This document shows, one piece after another, positions 22,344 through 31,274 of a stretch of DNA of 33,214 bases. Source of the DNA: JBKEDG01 sp047973085 (GTDB lineage: Bacteria; Bacillota_I; Bacilli_A; JBKEDG01). Made by a program: the position numbers and the translations under genes. Positions within the stretch are counted from its first letter, which is position 1; the number at the start of each line of letters is the position of its first letter. A model generated the notes under the pieces. The model searched no databases, was not told the DNA's origin, and saw nothing but the letters and a program-made list of their open reading frames with translations. The DNA lies in assembly GCA_047973085.1 (NCBI GenBank), contig JBKEBI010000024.1, positions 1 to 33,214 of the forward strand, given 5' to 3'.

Positions 22344-23222
22344 CATTGCAATAACAATAATAAAAATACCACTATTTATCACTAATCCTGATATTATCAG
22401 TTTATATTTTAAAACTTTTCTTTTCTTAACAATTACTCTTATATAGTCAATAATATCAACAATATAGAAGCATGCAATACTGTTATAAACTAAATCTATA
22501 AATGAATTTACAGTTTTAAAATTAATAAAAAAGAATATTATATACATAATACTATAAATCATTATCATTTTTTTACTATAAGCTGCTTTGAGTTCATAAT
22601 TTTTTTCTTTAATATTCTCTTCAAAAGAACTACATTTTAGTTCTTTTTTATTTAATTCCATAATTAACTCTTTATAACTATTATATCTATTTACTGGATC
22701 AATTTCAGTACACTTACTTGTGATATTTCTATATTGAAAATGCTCATCAACTTCTTCAATTACTCTTCCCAAACTAAACATATCTGATTTAAATGAGGTA
22801 CTACTATACCCAAAATGCTCAGGTGAAGCATAGCCTCTTGTTCCAAATAATGTTGTATCTTCTTCTTTTGGATTACTTAATCTACTGACATCAAAATCAA
22901 TTAAATATATGTCATTATGAGAAACAACAATGTTTTCAGGCTTTAAGTCTTTGTGAACTACATTAATTTTCTTTAATTCTTCTAAAATATTAGCAAGCCT
23001 AAAAATAAATTTTGTTAGGGGTTCACCACTCATTTTTCCATGAACTTGAAGATATTCTCTTAGGGTCATTCCATTTATAAATTGATAATAAACTGTTTTT
23101 CCATCTATTTTTATAATAGGAGGTACTCCAGAAATTTGATTCAAATCTAAAGTTTTGTAAACATCTACATTTCTAACATCTCTTTTTACACATGCTATTC
23201 CATTTACAACTTTAAGCTCCAT
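22332..23222 (-). CDS. Membrane-tethered Ser/Thr protein kinase with a very short N-lobe
   Basis: The 296-residue protein has a kinase catalytic core: HKDLKPEN (H90, D92, K94, N97), DFD in place of DFG (109-111), GTRGYASPE (128-135) and KSDMFSLGRVIEE. Only about 45 residues precede the hinge (YYQFINGMTL). There is no glycine-rich loop; CVKR (K13) may hold the ATP-binding Lys. The start is fixed by GGGAGG five bases before the ATG and by the neighbouring gene 20 bp upstream, so the N-lobe is truly short. Three hydrophobic segments follow at about 219-234, 238-262 and 275-295. It has no PASTA domain and is not PrkC-like. It is last in the operon beginning at 26149. Confidence 0.85.
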   Translation of the reverse strand: MELKVVNGIACVKRDVRNVDVYKTLDLNQISGVPPIIKIDGKTVYYQFINGMTLREYLQVHGKMSGEPLTKFIFRLANILEELKKINVVHKDLKPENIVVSHNDIYLIDFDVSRLSNPKEEDTTLFGTRGYASPEHFGYSSTSFKSDMFSLGRVIEEVDEHFQYRNITSKCTEIDPVNRYNSYKELIMELNKKELKCSSFEENIKEKNYELKAAYSKKMIMIYSIMYIIFFFINFKTVNSFIDLVYNSIACFYIVDIIDYIRVIVKKRKVLKYKLIISGLVINSGIFIIVIAMLFK

Positions 23223-23242
23223 TCATACCTCCCACTAATATA

Positions 23243-24451
23243 TCAAAAAAATTTTTCTATATGTTCCTTTACTTCTTTAGGATAATAAACATATGTAACA
23301 CTTTCTTCAGTATTATACCTTGAAATTAAATTACTAACATCATCTAATTCATATAAATTATTTTCATCGCATATTGTAATTGCTTCATCATATACGTAAA
23401 AGTTGGTTGACATCGTATCATTTATAAAATAATATCTGTCATCGAAACCATTATCTTTCAGTATATGTTTTATTTCTTCACTGATTGGAGCAATATCTCC
23501 CTCAATAAAGTAATCACTAAATTCAAACAAATCTCTATTAATAAAACGAGTACTTAAATCAGATAAGATATAATCCTTTTCTAAGAAAAATTGCTTCATA
23601 TAATGAATAATAGTAGCATCATCTAGCAAATGAAATTGAGAAAGTGGCATTTCATTCCCAATGCCATTTAAAAGTGAGTAATCAAATTTAAATGTAAAGT
23701 TATCTTTTATTAAATCATTATATCTTACCAAAGTATTTTGAAATAATAATTCATAACTTCTCCCATTAGGGTGAAAATATAATTTATCATACATACAAAT
23801 TCTAGATAATAAATAAATTTCTAATTCTTTAATAGATTTTTTCTTAAAGCAAACTTTATTATCAACAACCTTTGCGATTCTAAAAAGCCTTTCAATGTCA
23901 GTTATTCCATATACAACTCCACTATTGTATGCATCTCTCACCAAGTAATCTAAACGATCTGCATCAATTTGACTGCTAATTAAAGAAGTAATTAATTCAT
24001 TATGATATTTATGAGACAATACATCGCAAATATCATTTATTAGATTTTTGTCATATTTTGTCAAAACTAAATTAATTTCAGTCTGCTCTCTTATAATTCT
24101 CATAGTCATATTTTCATGATGGATAGAGCTAATAGTTTCAAAAGCATGCGATAATGGTCCATGCCCTAAATCATGTAAAAGTGCACTACATAGCATTAGA
24201 ATTCTCTCATAAGTATTAAGCTGTAGTCCTTCAATTGAATCTAACATTCTTCTAGTAATTTCATATACACCTAAACTATGAGTAAATCTTGAATGCTCTG
24301 CGGTATGAAAAACCATGCTAGCCCCACCTAAATGTTTTATTCTTCTTAGACGTTGAAACTCCGCTGTGTTAATTAAATCCCAAATGATTTGGTCGTTGAC
24401 TTTAACATAACCAAGTACACTATCTTTAAAAACTTTTTCTTCATTTAACAT
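23243..24451 (-). CDS. HD-domain dNTP triphosphohydrolase-like protein (YwfO/SAMHD1 type)
   Basis: The 402-residue protein has the HD superfamily layout of COG1078: FQRLRRIKHLGG, HTAEHSRFTHSLGVYE (H58), the metal pair H93-D94 in LLHDLGHGPLSHAFE, and QIDADRLDYLVRDA. Enterococcal EF1143 and B. subtilis YwfO are relatives; EF1143 hydrolyses dNTPs, so control of dNTP pools is likely but unproven here. The ATG overlaps the DUF1450 stop by 7 nt (ATGTTAA), and its RBS GAGGTAA is inside that gene. Confidence 0.88.
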   Translation of the reverse strand: MLNEEKVFKDSVLGYVKVNDQIIWDLINTAEFQRLRRIKHLGGASMVFHTAEHSRFTHSLGVYEITRRMLDSIEGLQLNTYERILMLCSALLHDLGHGPLSHAFETISSIHHENMTMRIIREQTEINLVLTKYDKNLINDICDVLSHKYHNELITSLISSQIDADRLDYLVRDAYNSGVVYGITDIERLFRIAKVVDNKVCFKKKSIKELEIYLLSRICMYDKLYFHPNGRSYELLFQNTLVRYNDLIKDNFTFKFDYSLLNGIGNEMPLSQFHLLDDATIIHYMKQFFLEKDYILSDLSTRFINRDLFEFSDYFIEGDIAPISEEIKHILKDNGFDDRYYFINDTMSTNFYVYDEAITICDENNLYELDDVSNLISRYNTEESVTYVYYPKEVKEHIEKFF

Positions 24452-24678
24452 AAATTACCTCTTAAGTGTTCTTCAACATTTTCAATAAGTTCTTCCAAAC
24501 TACTCCCATCAATGAAAACTTCATTAATTGCAACAAAGGGTTTATTACTACCTGGACCACAATATGATTGACATTTTAAATCAAATGTTGCATATGGATA
24601 TTTTTTTCTCAAAATTTGAATCAAAACTTTGTAATCAAATGTTTTACATTTATTACAAATAGAAAAATGAACTTTCAT
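24445..24678 (-). CDS. DUF1450-like small Cys-rich protein
   Basis: The 77-residue protein has C8-N-K-C11, a later C35, and C39 in the SYCGPGSNKPFVAINEVFIDG block, then a closing helix SLEELIENVEEHL. This matches the DUF1450 (YuzB-like) pattern of a thioredoxin-fold-like protein with paired Cys. Function is unknown; metal or Fe-S binding is only a guess. The start overlaps the pta stop by one base and its end overlaps the HD gene, so it is tightly coupled to both. Confidence 0.75.
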   Translation of the reverse strand: MKVHFSICNKCKTFDYKVLIQILRKKYPYATFDLKCQSYCGPGSNKPFVAINEVFIDGSSLEELIENVEEHLRGNLC

Positions 24679-25637
24679 TATAACGATTGTACAGCCGTAA
24701 TAATAGATAATTTATATATTTCATCTACATTACATCCCCTACTTAAATCATTAACAGGGGCATTCAAACCAATTAGAAGTGGCCCTATTGCTTCAAAGCC
24801 CCCTAAGCGTTGTGCAATTTTATACCCAATATTCCCTGCTTCAAGACTTGGAAAAATAAACGTGTTTGCCTTTCCAGCAACTTTGCTATTTGGAGCTTTT
24901 GTTGTTCCAACTGATTCTACAAATGCAGCATCAAATTGTAATTCTCCATCATATTCAAAATCTGTTTTAATTGAATCAAGAATGTCTTTTGCTTTACTAA
25001 CCTTTTCAACTTCTTCACCACTCGCACTACCCATAGTTGAAAAACTAAGAAGTGCTACCTTTGGATCAATTTCAAAAACTCTTGCCATTGATGCACATCC
25101 AATAGCAGTAGCAGCAATATCTTCACTTGTTGGAGAAATATTTATTGCACAGTCTCCCATAATATATCGTTCACTATCTCTAACCATTACAAATGCACTA
25201 GAAACTTTTGAAACACCTGGTTGAGTTTTAATAATTTGCAAACTAGGACGAACAGTATCTCCTGTTGAATATGTTGCTCCTCCAACTAAACCATCAACAA
25301 TTCCCATTTTTACAAGCATCGTTGCAAAATAATTACTCTTCTTCAACCATTCTGCAACTTCTATTTCTGTATTTTTTCCTGCACGTATCTCAACTAGTTT
25401 TTTTATCATTTCATTTTTATTATATGAATCCATATCAATTACTTCTACATCACTTAAATCACCATTAAACTTTTTAGCAAGCTTATTTACTTTATCTTTG
25501 TTCCCGATAATTACTGGTATTAATATTCCTTCTTTATGAAGCTTATAACATGCCTCCAAAATTCTGATATCTTCACCTTCAGGAAAAACAATTCTTATTC
25601 CTTTTCCATCAATTTTTTTCTTCATCAACTCAAACAT
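24678..25637 (-). CDS. pta: Phosphate acetyltransferase
   Basis: Pta interconverts acetyl-CoA and acetyl phosphate, the first step of acetate production with ATP yield by acetate kinase. The 319-residue protein is the short Bacillota form. Motifs include RIVFPEGEDIRILEA, VDGLVGGATYSTGDTVRPSLQIIKTQPG, GDCAINISPTSEDIAATA, LSFSTMGSASGEEV and ELQFDAAFVESVG. It overlaps the carbonic anhydrase-like gene upstream by one base (TAATG). No ackA is in the window. Confidence 0.96.
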   Translation of the reverse strand: MFELMKKKIDGKGIRIVFPEGEDIRILEACYKLHKEGILIPVIIGNKDKVNKLAKKFNGDLSDVEVIDMDSYNKNEMIKKLVEIRAGKNTEIEVAEWLKKSNYFATMLVKMGIVDGLVGGATYSTGDTVRPSLQIIKTQPGVSKVSSAFVMVRDSERYIMGDCAINISPTSEDIAATAIGCASMARVFEIDPKVALLSFSTMGSASGEEVEKVSKAKDILDSIKTDFEYDGELQFDAAFVESVGTTKAPNSKVAGKANTFIFPSLEAGNIGYKIAQRLGGFEAIGPLLIGLNAPVNDLSRGCNVDEIYKLSIITAVQSL

Positions 25638-26149
25638 TATATTTTCTCCTTTATATATTTTTTAGTAAGTTCTACATATGCCATTGTATTTTCAACAAAT
25701 GGTTTACGCCCTTCTTGATCTAACTCTTTTACAATTTTCATTGGATTCCCAACTGCTAAATGATTAGCAGGAACAATTTTACCAGGAGGAACCACACATC
25801 CAGCAGCAATAACTGCTCCTTCTTCAACTACACACTTATCAAGTAAAATAGCTCCCATTCCAATAAGGCAATAATCACCAACAGTTGCACCATGAACAAT
25901 TGCATTATGACCTATTGTAACGTACTTTCCAATTATAGTTGGCATATTAAAATTTGTATGTATAACACTTGATTCTTGAATATTACTAAATTCACCTACT
26001 GTAATATAATCCATATCTCCTCTAAGTGTAACATATGGCCAAATACTAACATTATCACCAATTTTTACATTTCCAATTACAGTGGAATTTTCAAAAATTA
26101 AACACTCTCTACCAATAATTGGTTCTTTATTATTAAACTTTTTTATCAT
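25637..26149 (-). CDS. Gamma carbonic anhydrase-like hexapeptide repeat protein
   Basis: The 170-residue protein forms a left-handed beta helix: repeated I/V-G-x4 units run from about residue 15 to 130. Likely zinc ligands are H64, H81 and H86, in SVIHTNF and IGHNAIVHGATVG, as in gamma-class carbonic anhydrases. Many bacterial members have not shown activity, so hydration of CO2 is possible but not certain. It is the first gene of the operon, with RBS GGGTGAT and an extended -10 promoter just upstream. Confidence 0.85.
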   Translation of the reverse strand: MIKKFNNKEPIIGRECLIFENSTVIGNVKIGDNVSIWPYVTLRGDMDYITVGEFSNIQESSVIHTNFNMPTIIGKYVTIGHNAIVHGATVGDYCLIGMGAILLDKCVVEEGAVIAAGCVVPPGKIVPANHLAVGNPMKIVKELDQEGRKPFVENTMAYVELTKKYIKEKI

Positions 26150-26166
26150 TTTATCACCCTATATAT

Positions 26167-26175
26167 ATTATAACA
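26167..26175 (-). promoter_or_regulatory. Extended -10 promoter of the carbonic anhydrase-pta-kinase operon
   Basis: TGTTATAAT on the minus strand (26175-26167), about 20 bases before the start codon. The -35 region (TTTATA) is weak. No other promoter is obvious before the five downstream genes. Confidence 0.55.
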
Positions 26176-26292
26176 AATCAAACATAAATTATAAATAGAA
26201 AGTTAGAAGTAAAATATAAAAATTTACTTTGTCATTAAAACAAGATACTTCAATAAATCATTACTATATAGAACACATATTTTAAATAAATA

Positions 26293-26319
26293 AAAAGATG
26301 AAATATTTCACCTTCTTTT
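26293..26319 (-). terminator. Terminator after the lipoprotein gene
   Basis: TGAAA/TTTCA (26299-26310) forms the top of the stem. AAAAGA (26293-26298) pairs with TCTTTT (26314-26319) at the base, with a 3-base bulge. The minus-strand stem ends in CTTTTT. It lies eight bases after the stop codon. Confidence 0.6.
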
Positions 26320-26326
26320 AAACAAA

Positions 26327-26935
26327 TTATTCAGTTTCATATATAGATTCTAGTTCATCAAAATAAGTATCTAGGTCATCACTAATATCCTTATATTCCA
26401 AATCAGATTCTACATTACCCAAAGCATTTAATTCTTCTGTCTCAACATTATATGTATAATGTTCATACACAATTTCAGCCTCTGCTTCAACAGTACATTC
26501 ATCAACACTACAGTCTTTGTATACTTCTTTTTCAATTAAAATAGTATTTGATTTATCAGGATAAATACTATAAATATATTTACTATTTTTTGTTGTTGAT
26601 GTAAGAATAAAACTCACTTGACTATCTTCTTTTGAATAGTCTTTTGAAAAAATAAATACAGATTCATAAGCTTCATTTTCTAAATAACTTAATGTAACTT
26701 TATCTCCAGTGTTTTTTATATAAGAATATTTTTCACCATCTGAATTATTAGTATAAAACTTATAATCATTTTCTTCAATAAATTCAGCCAAATCTTCAGC
26801 TGTTGTATCATCATTACTCACTTTCTCTAAAACATCTACTCTACCTTTTGATTCTTCATTACTACACCCTACAAGTATAATAGCTAAAAATAGTATAAAT
26901 ACTATTTTGTTTAACTTAAACCCTTTTTTTATCAT
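26327..26935 (-). CDS. Hypothetical lipoprotein
   Basis: The 202-residue protein has a lipoprotein signal peptide: basic MIKKGFKLNK, a hydrophobic core, then the lipobox LVGC with Cys24 to be acylated; LspA (5987-6448) would process it. The mature part is acidic and rich in Ser, Glu and Tyr with predicted beta strands (YSYIKNTGDKVTLSYL, SQVSFILTSTT). It contains a CSVDEC pair near residues 140-145 that could form a disulfide. I do not recognise a family. It has its own promoter at 27015-27043 and a terminator. It follows the ABC transporter pair and might be an accessory part of it, but nothing in the sequence proves this. Confidence 0.7.
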   Translation of the reverse strand: MIKKGFKLNKIVFILFLAIILVGCSNEESKGRVDVLEKVSNDDTTAEDLAEFIEENDYKFYTNNSDGEKYSYIKNTGDKVTLSYLENEAYESVFIFSKDYSKEDSQVSFILTSTTKNSKYIYSIYPDKSNTILIEKEVYKDCSVDECTVEAEAEIVYEHYTYNVETEELNALGNVESDLEYKDISDDLDTYFDELESIYETE

Positions 26936-27014
26936 ATTCTTCTCCTTATATATTCATTCTAATTACAATTTTTTAATCAAGTAAATATTTTTAATATAAT
27001 ATTTATCTATTACA

Positions 27015-27043
27015 ATTATATATTAGCATCTACTAGTTTTCAA
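27015..27043 (-). promoter_or_regulatory. Promoter of the lipoprotein gene
   Basis: TTGAAA (27043-27038), a 17-bp spacer and TATAAT (27020-27015). It predicts a leader of about 70 bases, in which I see no recognisable riboswitch. Confidence 0.65.
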
Positions 27044-27080
27044 GTAATTTACTTATATTTTATTATTGAAAATTTAACAA

Positions 27081-27116
27081 TAAAACACTTTTAGTCAAAA
27101 GACATAAAGTGTTTTA
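27081..27116 (-). terminator. Terminator after the ABC transporter pair
   Basis: TAAAACACTTT (27081-27091) pairs with AAAGTGTTTTA (27106-27116) around a 14-base loop. It lies five bases past the stop of the second transporter gene. Confidence 0.75.
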
Positions 27117-27120
27117 TATA

Positions 27121-29094
27121 TTACTTCATTTTTAATGCTTCTACAGGTGGAATTGAAAGCCCTTTCATTATTGAAATCACACTCGACACAACAGCTAATA
27201 TTGTACTTCCTAAAATTACAATCACAATTGATAAAGGCTTAATATATAACTCTAAATTTGCACCTAAAACTGAAAAATCAATAACATTATTTGCAACTTC
27301 AACTAATGCAAACCCTGAGGCAACACCAATTATTGAGGCAATAACTCCTGCAATTAATCCAATTGCAAAAGCTTCTATTAAAAACATTCTTAAAATATCT
27401 TTCTTTTGTGCACCAATAGCACGAAGCACCCCTACTTCTCTCATACGCTCTAAAATACTTACATAACTAAGTACCGCAATCATAATTGCTGCAACAAATA
27501 CCGAAACTCCCAGTATTATCGAGAAAATATCAAATGTCCCATCAAGTAGAGTTTCCATCATTGATACTTCTTGAAGCTCTCTTAACGAAAACGCCATAAA
27601 TCCATTTGCCATATTTTCTGAACTTTTAGAATTTATTTGACTAATAACATCATCTGCAGTTCCATCCTTTACTTCTACAATATATGAAACAATATATTCT
27701 CCTAAGTCATATACTCCATATTGTTCCATAAATTCATTATGAAAGTAAACTACTCCCTGATTATTTCTAACGCCAGTTGATGATAAAACTCCTACTACTT
27801 TGAACTCATTAACTTGATTTTCTTCTTGACTTTGCATTTTAAGATTGATATTAATTGTTTCACCTATTGCACTATTTTTATCAAATCCATATTTTTTTGC
27901 TATATCTTCACTAACAACAATTTCATCCTTTGATTTAGGAGCATTTCCACTTAATAAATCCTTCTCTCCAAAAGTTCTAATTTCATTAGGATAAATTGTT
28001 CGTTGAGCAATTGCCAATCCATCTGATAAAGTAAACTCTCCTTCATTTTCAGCATTATATGTAGGTAAATTCTCGTATTTAACTATATTTTCATACTGTT
28101 CTAAATCTAATAGTTCATTCAAATTTAAAGGTTCAGAACCTGCTTCAAATTCCAATGGTGAAGCTATAATAGTTATTGCATTTTCATTACCATAGTAACG
28201 ATAAAGGTCATCAAAATAGTTATCAATTGAAGAAGTTACAATATTAATAATTAGTAATGATGCAATTGCAATAGCTGTACCAATTGATAGTAAAATATTA
28301 TTTTTAAATCTCTTCATAAATGCAGAAGACGAAAGCTTAAACGCCCCAGAAAAACCTAAACTACCTTTTGATTTATTTAATGGAGTTGGAAGTTCTATTT
28401 TATCCAAGTGTTCTGAATTATTTTTTGTGTCTTCTATAATATTTCCATCTTGCATCTTTATAATACGCTCACAATAAGAAGCTACCTTCATATCATGTGT
28501 AACTATAATAACCTTTTTCCCACTTGCAGCAATTGTTGCAAGTAACTTCATTATTTCTTTTGAAGTTGAACTATCAAGTGCTCCTGTCGGTTCATCAGCC
28601 AAAATTAGATCCGGATTATTAGCAAGTGCACGTGCAATAGCTACACGTTGTTTTTGACCTCCTGATAAATACCCAGGTTTTTTTTGTAAGTGATCTTTTA
28701 AACCGACAAGCTCAAGTAACTCTTTTGCTCTTTTATAGCGCTCATCTTGCTTATGTCCAGCAATTTCCATCACTATAGCAACATTTTCAAGAACTGATAT
28801 ATCAGAAATTAAATTAAATGACTGAAAGACAAAACCAACATTATCTTTTCGATGTAATGCACGTTTTTTTTCTTTTAAAAACGTTACTTTATTGTTATCA
28901 TATTCAATAAAACCATTAGTTGGAGTATCAATGGTTGAAATAAGGTTCATAAGTGTTGACTTACCACTACCACTTTCACCAATTATAGCAACCATATTTT
29001 CATCATTAATCTCAAAATTTACTTTATTAAGTGCTGTAAAAAAATTCTTTTTAGAAATCTTATATTTTTTTGTTAAATTACTTATTTTTAGCAT
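27121..29094 (-). CDS. MacB-like ABC transporter, fused ATPase-permease (second subunit)
   Basis: The 657-residue protein joins an ABC ATPase (about 1-225) to an FtsX/MacB-type permease. The ATPase has Walker A GESGSGKST (39-47), signature LSGGQKQRVAIARAL, Walker B LILADEPTGALDS and the switch VTHD. The permease has one membrane helix (about 262-290), an extracellular MacB core domain (about 300-510), and three C-terminal helices with the ERMREVGVLRAIGA motif. These mechanotransmitter transporters export or extract peptides and lipid-linked substrates. It starts three bases after the previous gene, which encodes a homologue, so the two probably form a heterodimer. Substrate unknown. Confidence 0.88.
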   Translation of the reverse strand: MLKISNLTKKYKISKKNFFTALNKVNFEINDENMVAIIGESGSGKSTLMNLISTIDTPTNGFIEYDNNKVTFLKEKKRALHRKDNVGFVFQSFNLISDISVLENVAIVMEIAGHKQDERYKRAKELLELVGLKDHLQKKPGYLSGGQKQRVAIARALANNPDLILADEPTGALDSSTSKEIMKLLATIAASGKKVIIVTHDMKVASYCERIIKMQDGNIIEDTKNNSEHLDKIELPTPLNKSKGSLGFSGAFKLSSSAFMKRFKNNILLSIGTAIAIASLLIINIVTSSIDNYFDDLYRYYGNENAITIIASPLEFEAGSEPLNLNELLDLEQYENIVKYENLPTYNAENEGEFTLSDGLAIAQRTIYPNEIRTFGEKDLLSGNAPKSKDEIVVSEDIAKKYGFDKNSAIGETININLKMQSQEENQVNEFKVVGVLSSTGVRNNQGVVYFHNEFMEQYGVYDLGEYIVSYIVEVKDGTADDVISQINSKSSENMANGFMAFSLRELQEVSMMETLLDGTFDIFSIILGVSVFVAAIMIAVLSYVSILERMREVGVLRAIGAQKKDILRMFLIEAFAIGLIAGVIASIIGVASGFALVEVANNVIDFSVLGANLELYIKPLSIVIVILGSTILAVVSSVISIMKGLSIPPVEALKMK

Positions 29095-29097
29095 ATT

Positions 29098-31173
29098 CTA
29101 CTCCTCTCTTAAAGCATCGATTGGATTCTGCTTTGACGCTTTTTTAGCTGGCAATATTGAAGCAGAAAACATTACAGCAAATACAAGAGATGCAATAATT
29201 AACAGCCATTTAAGTGAGAATACAATAGTATTAAAAGTTGGCATATCCAATGCAAAATATAAAATTGCATTGACTAATACTATCATTAAATATGAGCCTA
29301 TACATGCTAGAATAAACGAAAATATTCCAATCCATATTCCTTCACTAATAAATATTGCAGTAATATTATTTTTCTTTGCACCTATTGCACGAAGCGTACC
29401 AATCTCAACTTTACGCTCAAGTGTAGAAATATAAACAATTATATTTACCATAAACATACTAACAATAAGCGATACTGACATTAAAACCAAAAATACATTT
29501 CTAATAATCTCTAGCATATACTCAGCAATAATAGCTAAAGATCTATAGTCTTGAGCAGTAACAATATAGTCATTATAAGTATTTGATATTGTACCAGTAC
29601 GTCCTAATTCATCAACTAAAACTAAAGCATCTTCTTCTGTTTCAAATCCTGCAAAATATCTAGAAACTACAAAACTATATTTATTATCTTCAATATAATC
29701 TTTATTTGTCTCTGCTGGAAGAATTAAATCTGTAGTAGTCAAACTTGAATTTCCAAGCGCTAAACTTCCAGTAATTGTAAATTCTGTTTCTTGTCCATCA
29801 ATACTAACAGTAAACTTAGAACCAATAACCTCTTCTTCTATTACTTTTTCTAATTCGTAGTATTTATCATTCTTATTAACAAAATCAACTTCATTTAAAT
29901 CCTCACTACTAAATTTATCATTTTTACCTACTAAATCAAGTAAATAAGAAATTCCATAACTTGATCCCGAATAATAAAGTTCACGCTCATTAGTTGGAAA
30001 ATCTCCATACTTCATTTTAATATCATCAGATGTTAGATAGCTAACCGATCCAAAATAATTAACAGCATCCAAACCATCAGGATTTTCTGGATCTGTTGCA
30101 ACTAAAATATATTCAGGATAGATATCATCAAAACCTTCATAATCTTTCAAAAGTTCTTTTAAAGCGTCAACTTCTTCATCTAAATTAACTTCTCCAGTTC
30201 TAACATTTATTACTCCAGTATTGTTACTTTCCTTTTCAATCAAAACTCCAACATGTTCAGGAACCATGTCATATGTAGAAAAAACTTTTACAACTTCATC
30301 TATAGCGCTTTCTGAAATTGAAGTAATTACAAGTGCTCCAGTTATACCTAAACTTACTCCAAGTGATACTAGAAGCGTTCTAAACTTCTTACTAAATAAA
30401 TTAGTTCTAGCAATTTTAAAAGCTTTTCTAAAACTTAATCTACTATTTTCTTTTTTTGTAGGTAGTTCATTAGCACTGCGATCAACACTTACACTTTCTC
30501 CTACTTCTTCTTCAAATTTACCATCTATTAATGTAATAACGCGATTACCATATTTAGCAACTTCTTCACTATGAGTAATTGCAATAACAAGTTTCCCAGA
30601 ATCAGCAATACTTTTTAATAGTTCTAAAATTTCAATTGTAGTCTGTGAGTCAAGTGCTCCCGTCGGTTCATCTGCCAAAATAATTTCTGGATCATTTGCA
30701 AGAGCACGTGCAATCGCCACACGTTGCTTTTGTCCACCACTTAAATTTTTCGCACGCTTTTTTATATGGTCTTTTAACCCAACTTGCTCAAGTAATTTTA
30801 TAGCTCTATCCTTTGCCTGCTTAGCCCCTACACCAGCAATGTTCATAGGCATCATTACATTTTCAAGAAGAGTCAAATTTTCTAAAAGTTTAAACTCTTG
30901 AAAAATAAAACCTATTTTTCTATTTCTATAATAATCCATAGATTTACTCGTAAATTTTGAAATATTTTCATTATTTATTAAAATTTCTCCTGAATCGAAT
31001 GTATCTAATCCACCAAGAACATTCATAAATGTAGATTTACCACTACCACTTTCACCATATATTGCAATGAACTCTCCATAATTAAAAGAAACATTTAAGT
31101 CTTTTAAAACTTTAAATTCATCACTACCTATATAGTATGACTTATTAAGTTTTTTTATTTCAATACTATTCAT
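29098..31173 (-). CDS. MacB-like ABC transporter, fused ATPase-permease (first subunit)
   Basis: The 691-residue protein has the same plan as its neighbour. The ATPase (about 1-225) has GESGSGKST, LSGGQKQRVAIARAL, IILADEPTGALDS and a TH switch. A membrane helix lies near 263-285. A larger, more acidic extracellular domain (about 290-540) follows, then three C-terminal helices with ERKVEIGTLRAIGA. The two genes share domain order but differ strongly in the outer domain, which suggests an old duplication and an asymmetric complex. It has its own promoter (31203-31231) and AGGAGG. No two-component system of BceRS type lies next to it. Confidence 0.88.
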   Translation of the reverse strand: MNSIEIKKLNKSYYIGSDEFKVLKDLNVSFNYGEFIAIYGESGSGKSTFMNVLGGLDTFDSGEILINNENISKFTSKSMDYYRNRKIGFIFQEFKLLENLTLLENVMMPMNIAGVGAKQAKDRAIKLLEQVGLKDHIKKRAKNLSGGQKQRVAIARALANDPEIILADEPTGALDSQTTIEILELLKSIADSGKLVIAITHSEEVAKYGNRVITLIDGKFEEEVGESVSVDRSANELPTKKENSRLSFRKAFKIARTNLFSKKFRTLLVSLGVSLGITGALVITSISESAIDEVVKVFSTYDMVPEHVGVLIEKESNNTGVINVRTGEVNLDEEVDALKELLKDYEGFDDIYPEYILVATDPENPDGLDAVNYFGSVSYLTSDDIKMKYGDFPTNERELYYSGSSYGISYLLDLVGKNDKFSSEDLNEVDFVNKNDKYYELEKVIEEEVIGSKFTVSIDGQETEFTITGSLALGNSSLTTTDLILPAETNKDYIEDNKYSFVVSRYFAGFETEEDALVLVDELGRTGTISNTYNDYIVTAQDYRSLAIIAEYMLEIIRNVFLVLMSVSLIVSMFMVNIIVYISTLERKVEIGTLRAIGAKKNNITAIFISEGIWIGIFSFILACIGSYLMIVLVNAILYFALDMPTFNTIVFSLKWLLIIASLVFAVMFSASILPAKKASKQNPIDALREE

Positions 31174-31202
31174 TTTTTCCTCCTACTTTTGTACATAACA
31201 AC

Positions 31203-31231
31203 ATTATAACAAATTATCTTGTATTACACAA
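31203..31231 (-). promoter_or_regulatory. Promoter of the ABC transporter pair
   Basis: TTGTGT (31231-31226), a 17-bp spacer and an extended -10 TGTTATAAT ending at 31203. Confidence 0.6.
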
Positions 31232-31274
31232 TAGTTAGTTTTATTAATATAAATAGTAATTTTATACATTTTTA

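Noticed and set aside
24616..25224. 202-residue open frame on the plus strand opposite pta
   Set aside because: It lies entirely antisense to well-supported coding genes, has no plausible RBS, and its composition mirrors pta codons.
28892..29434. 180-residue open frame antisense to both ABC transporter genes
   Set aside because: It mirrors conserved ATPase and permease codons, with no RBS or promoter of its own.
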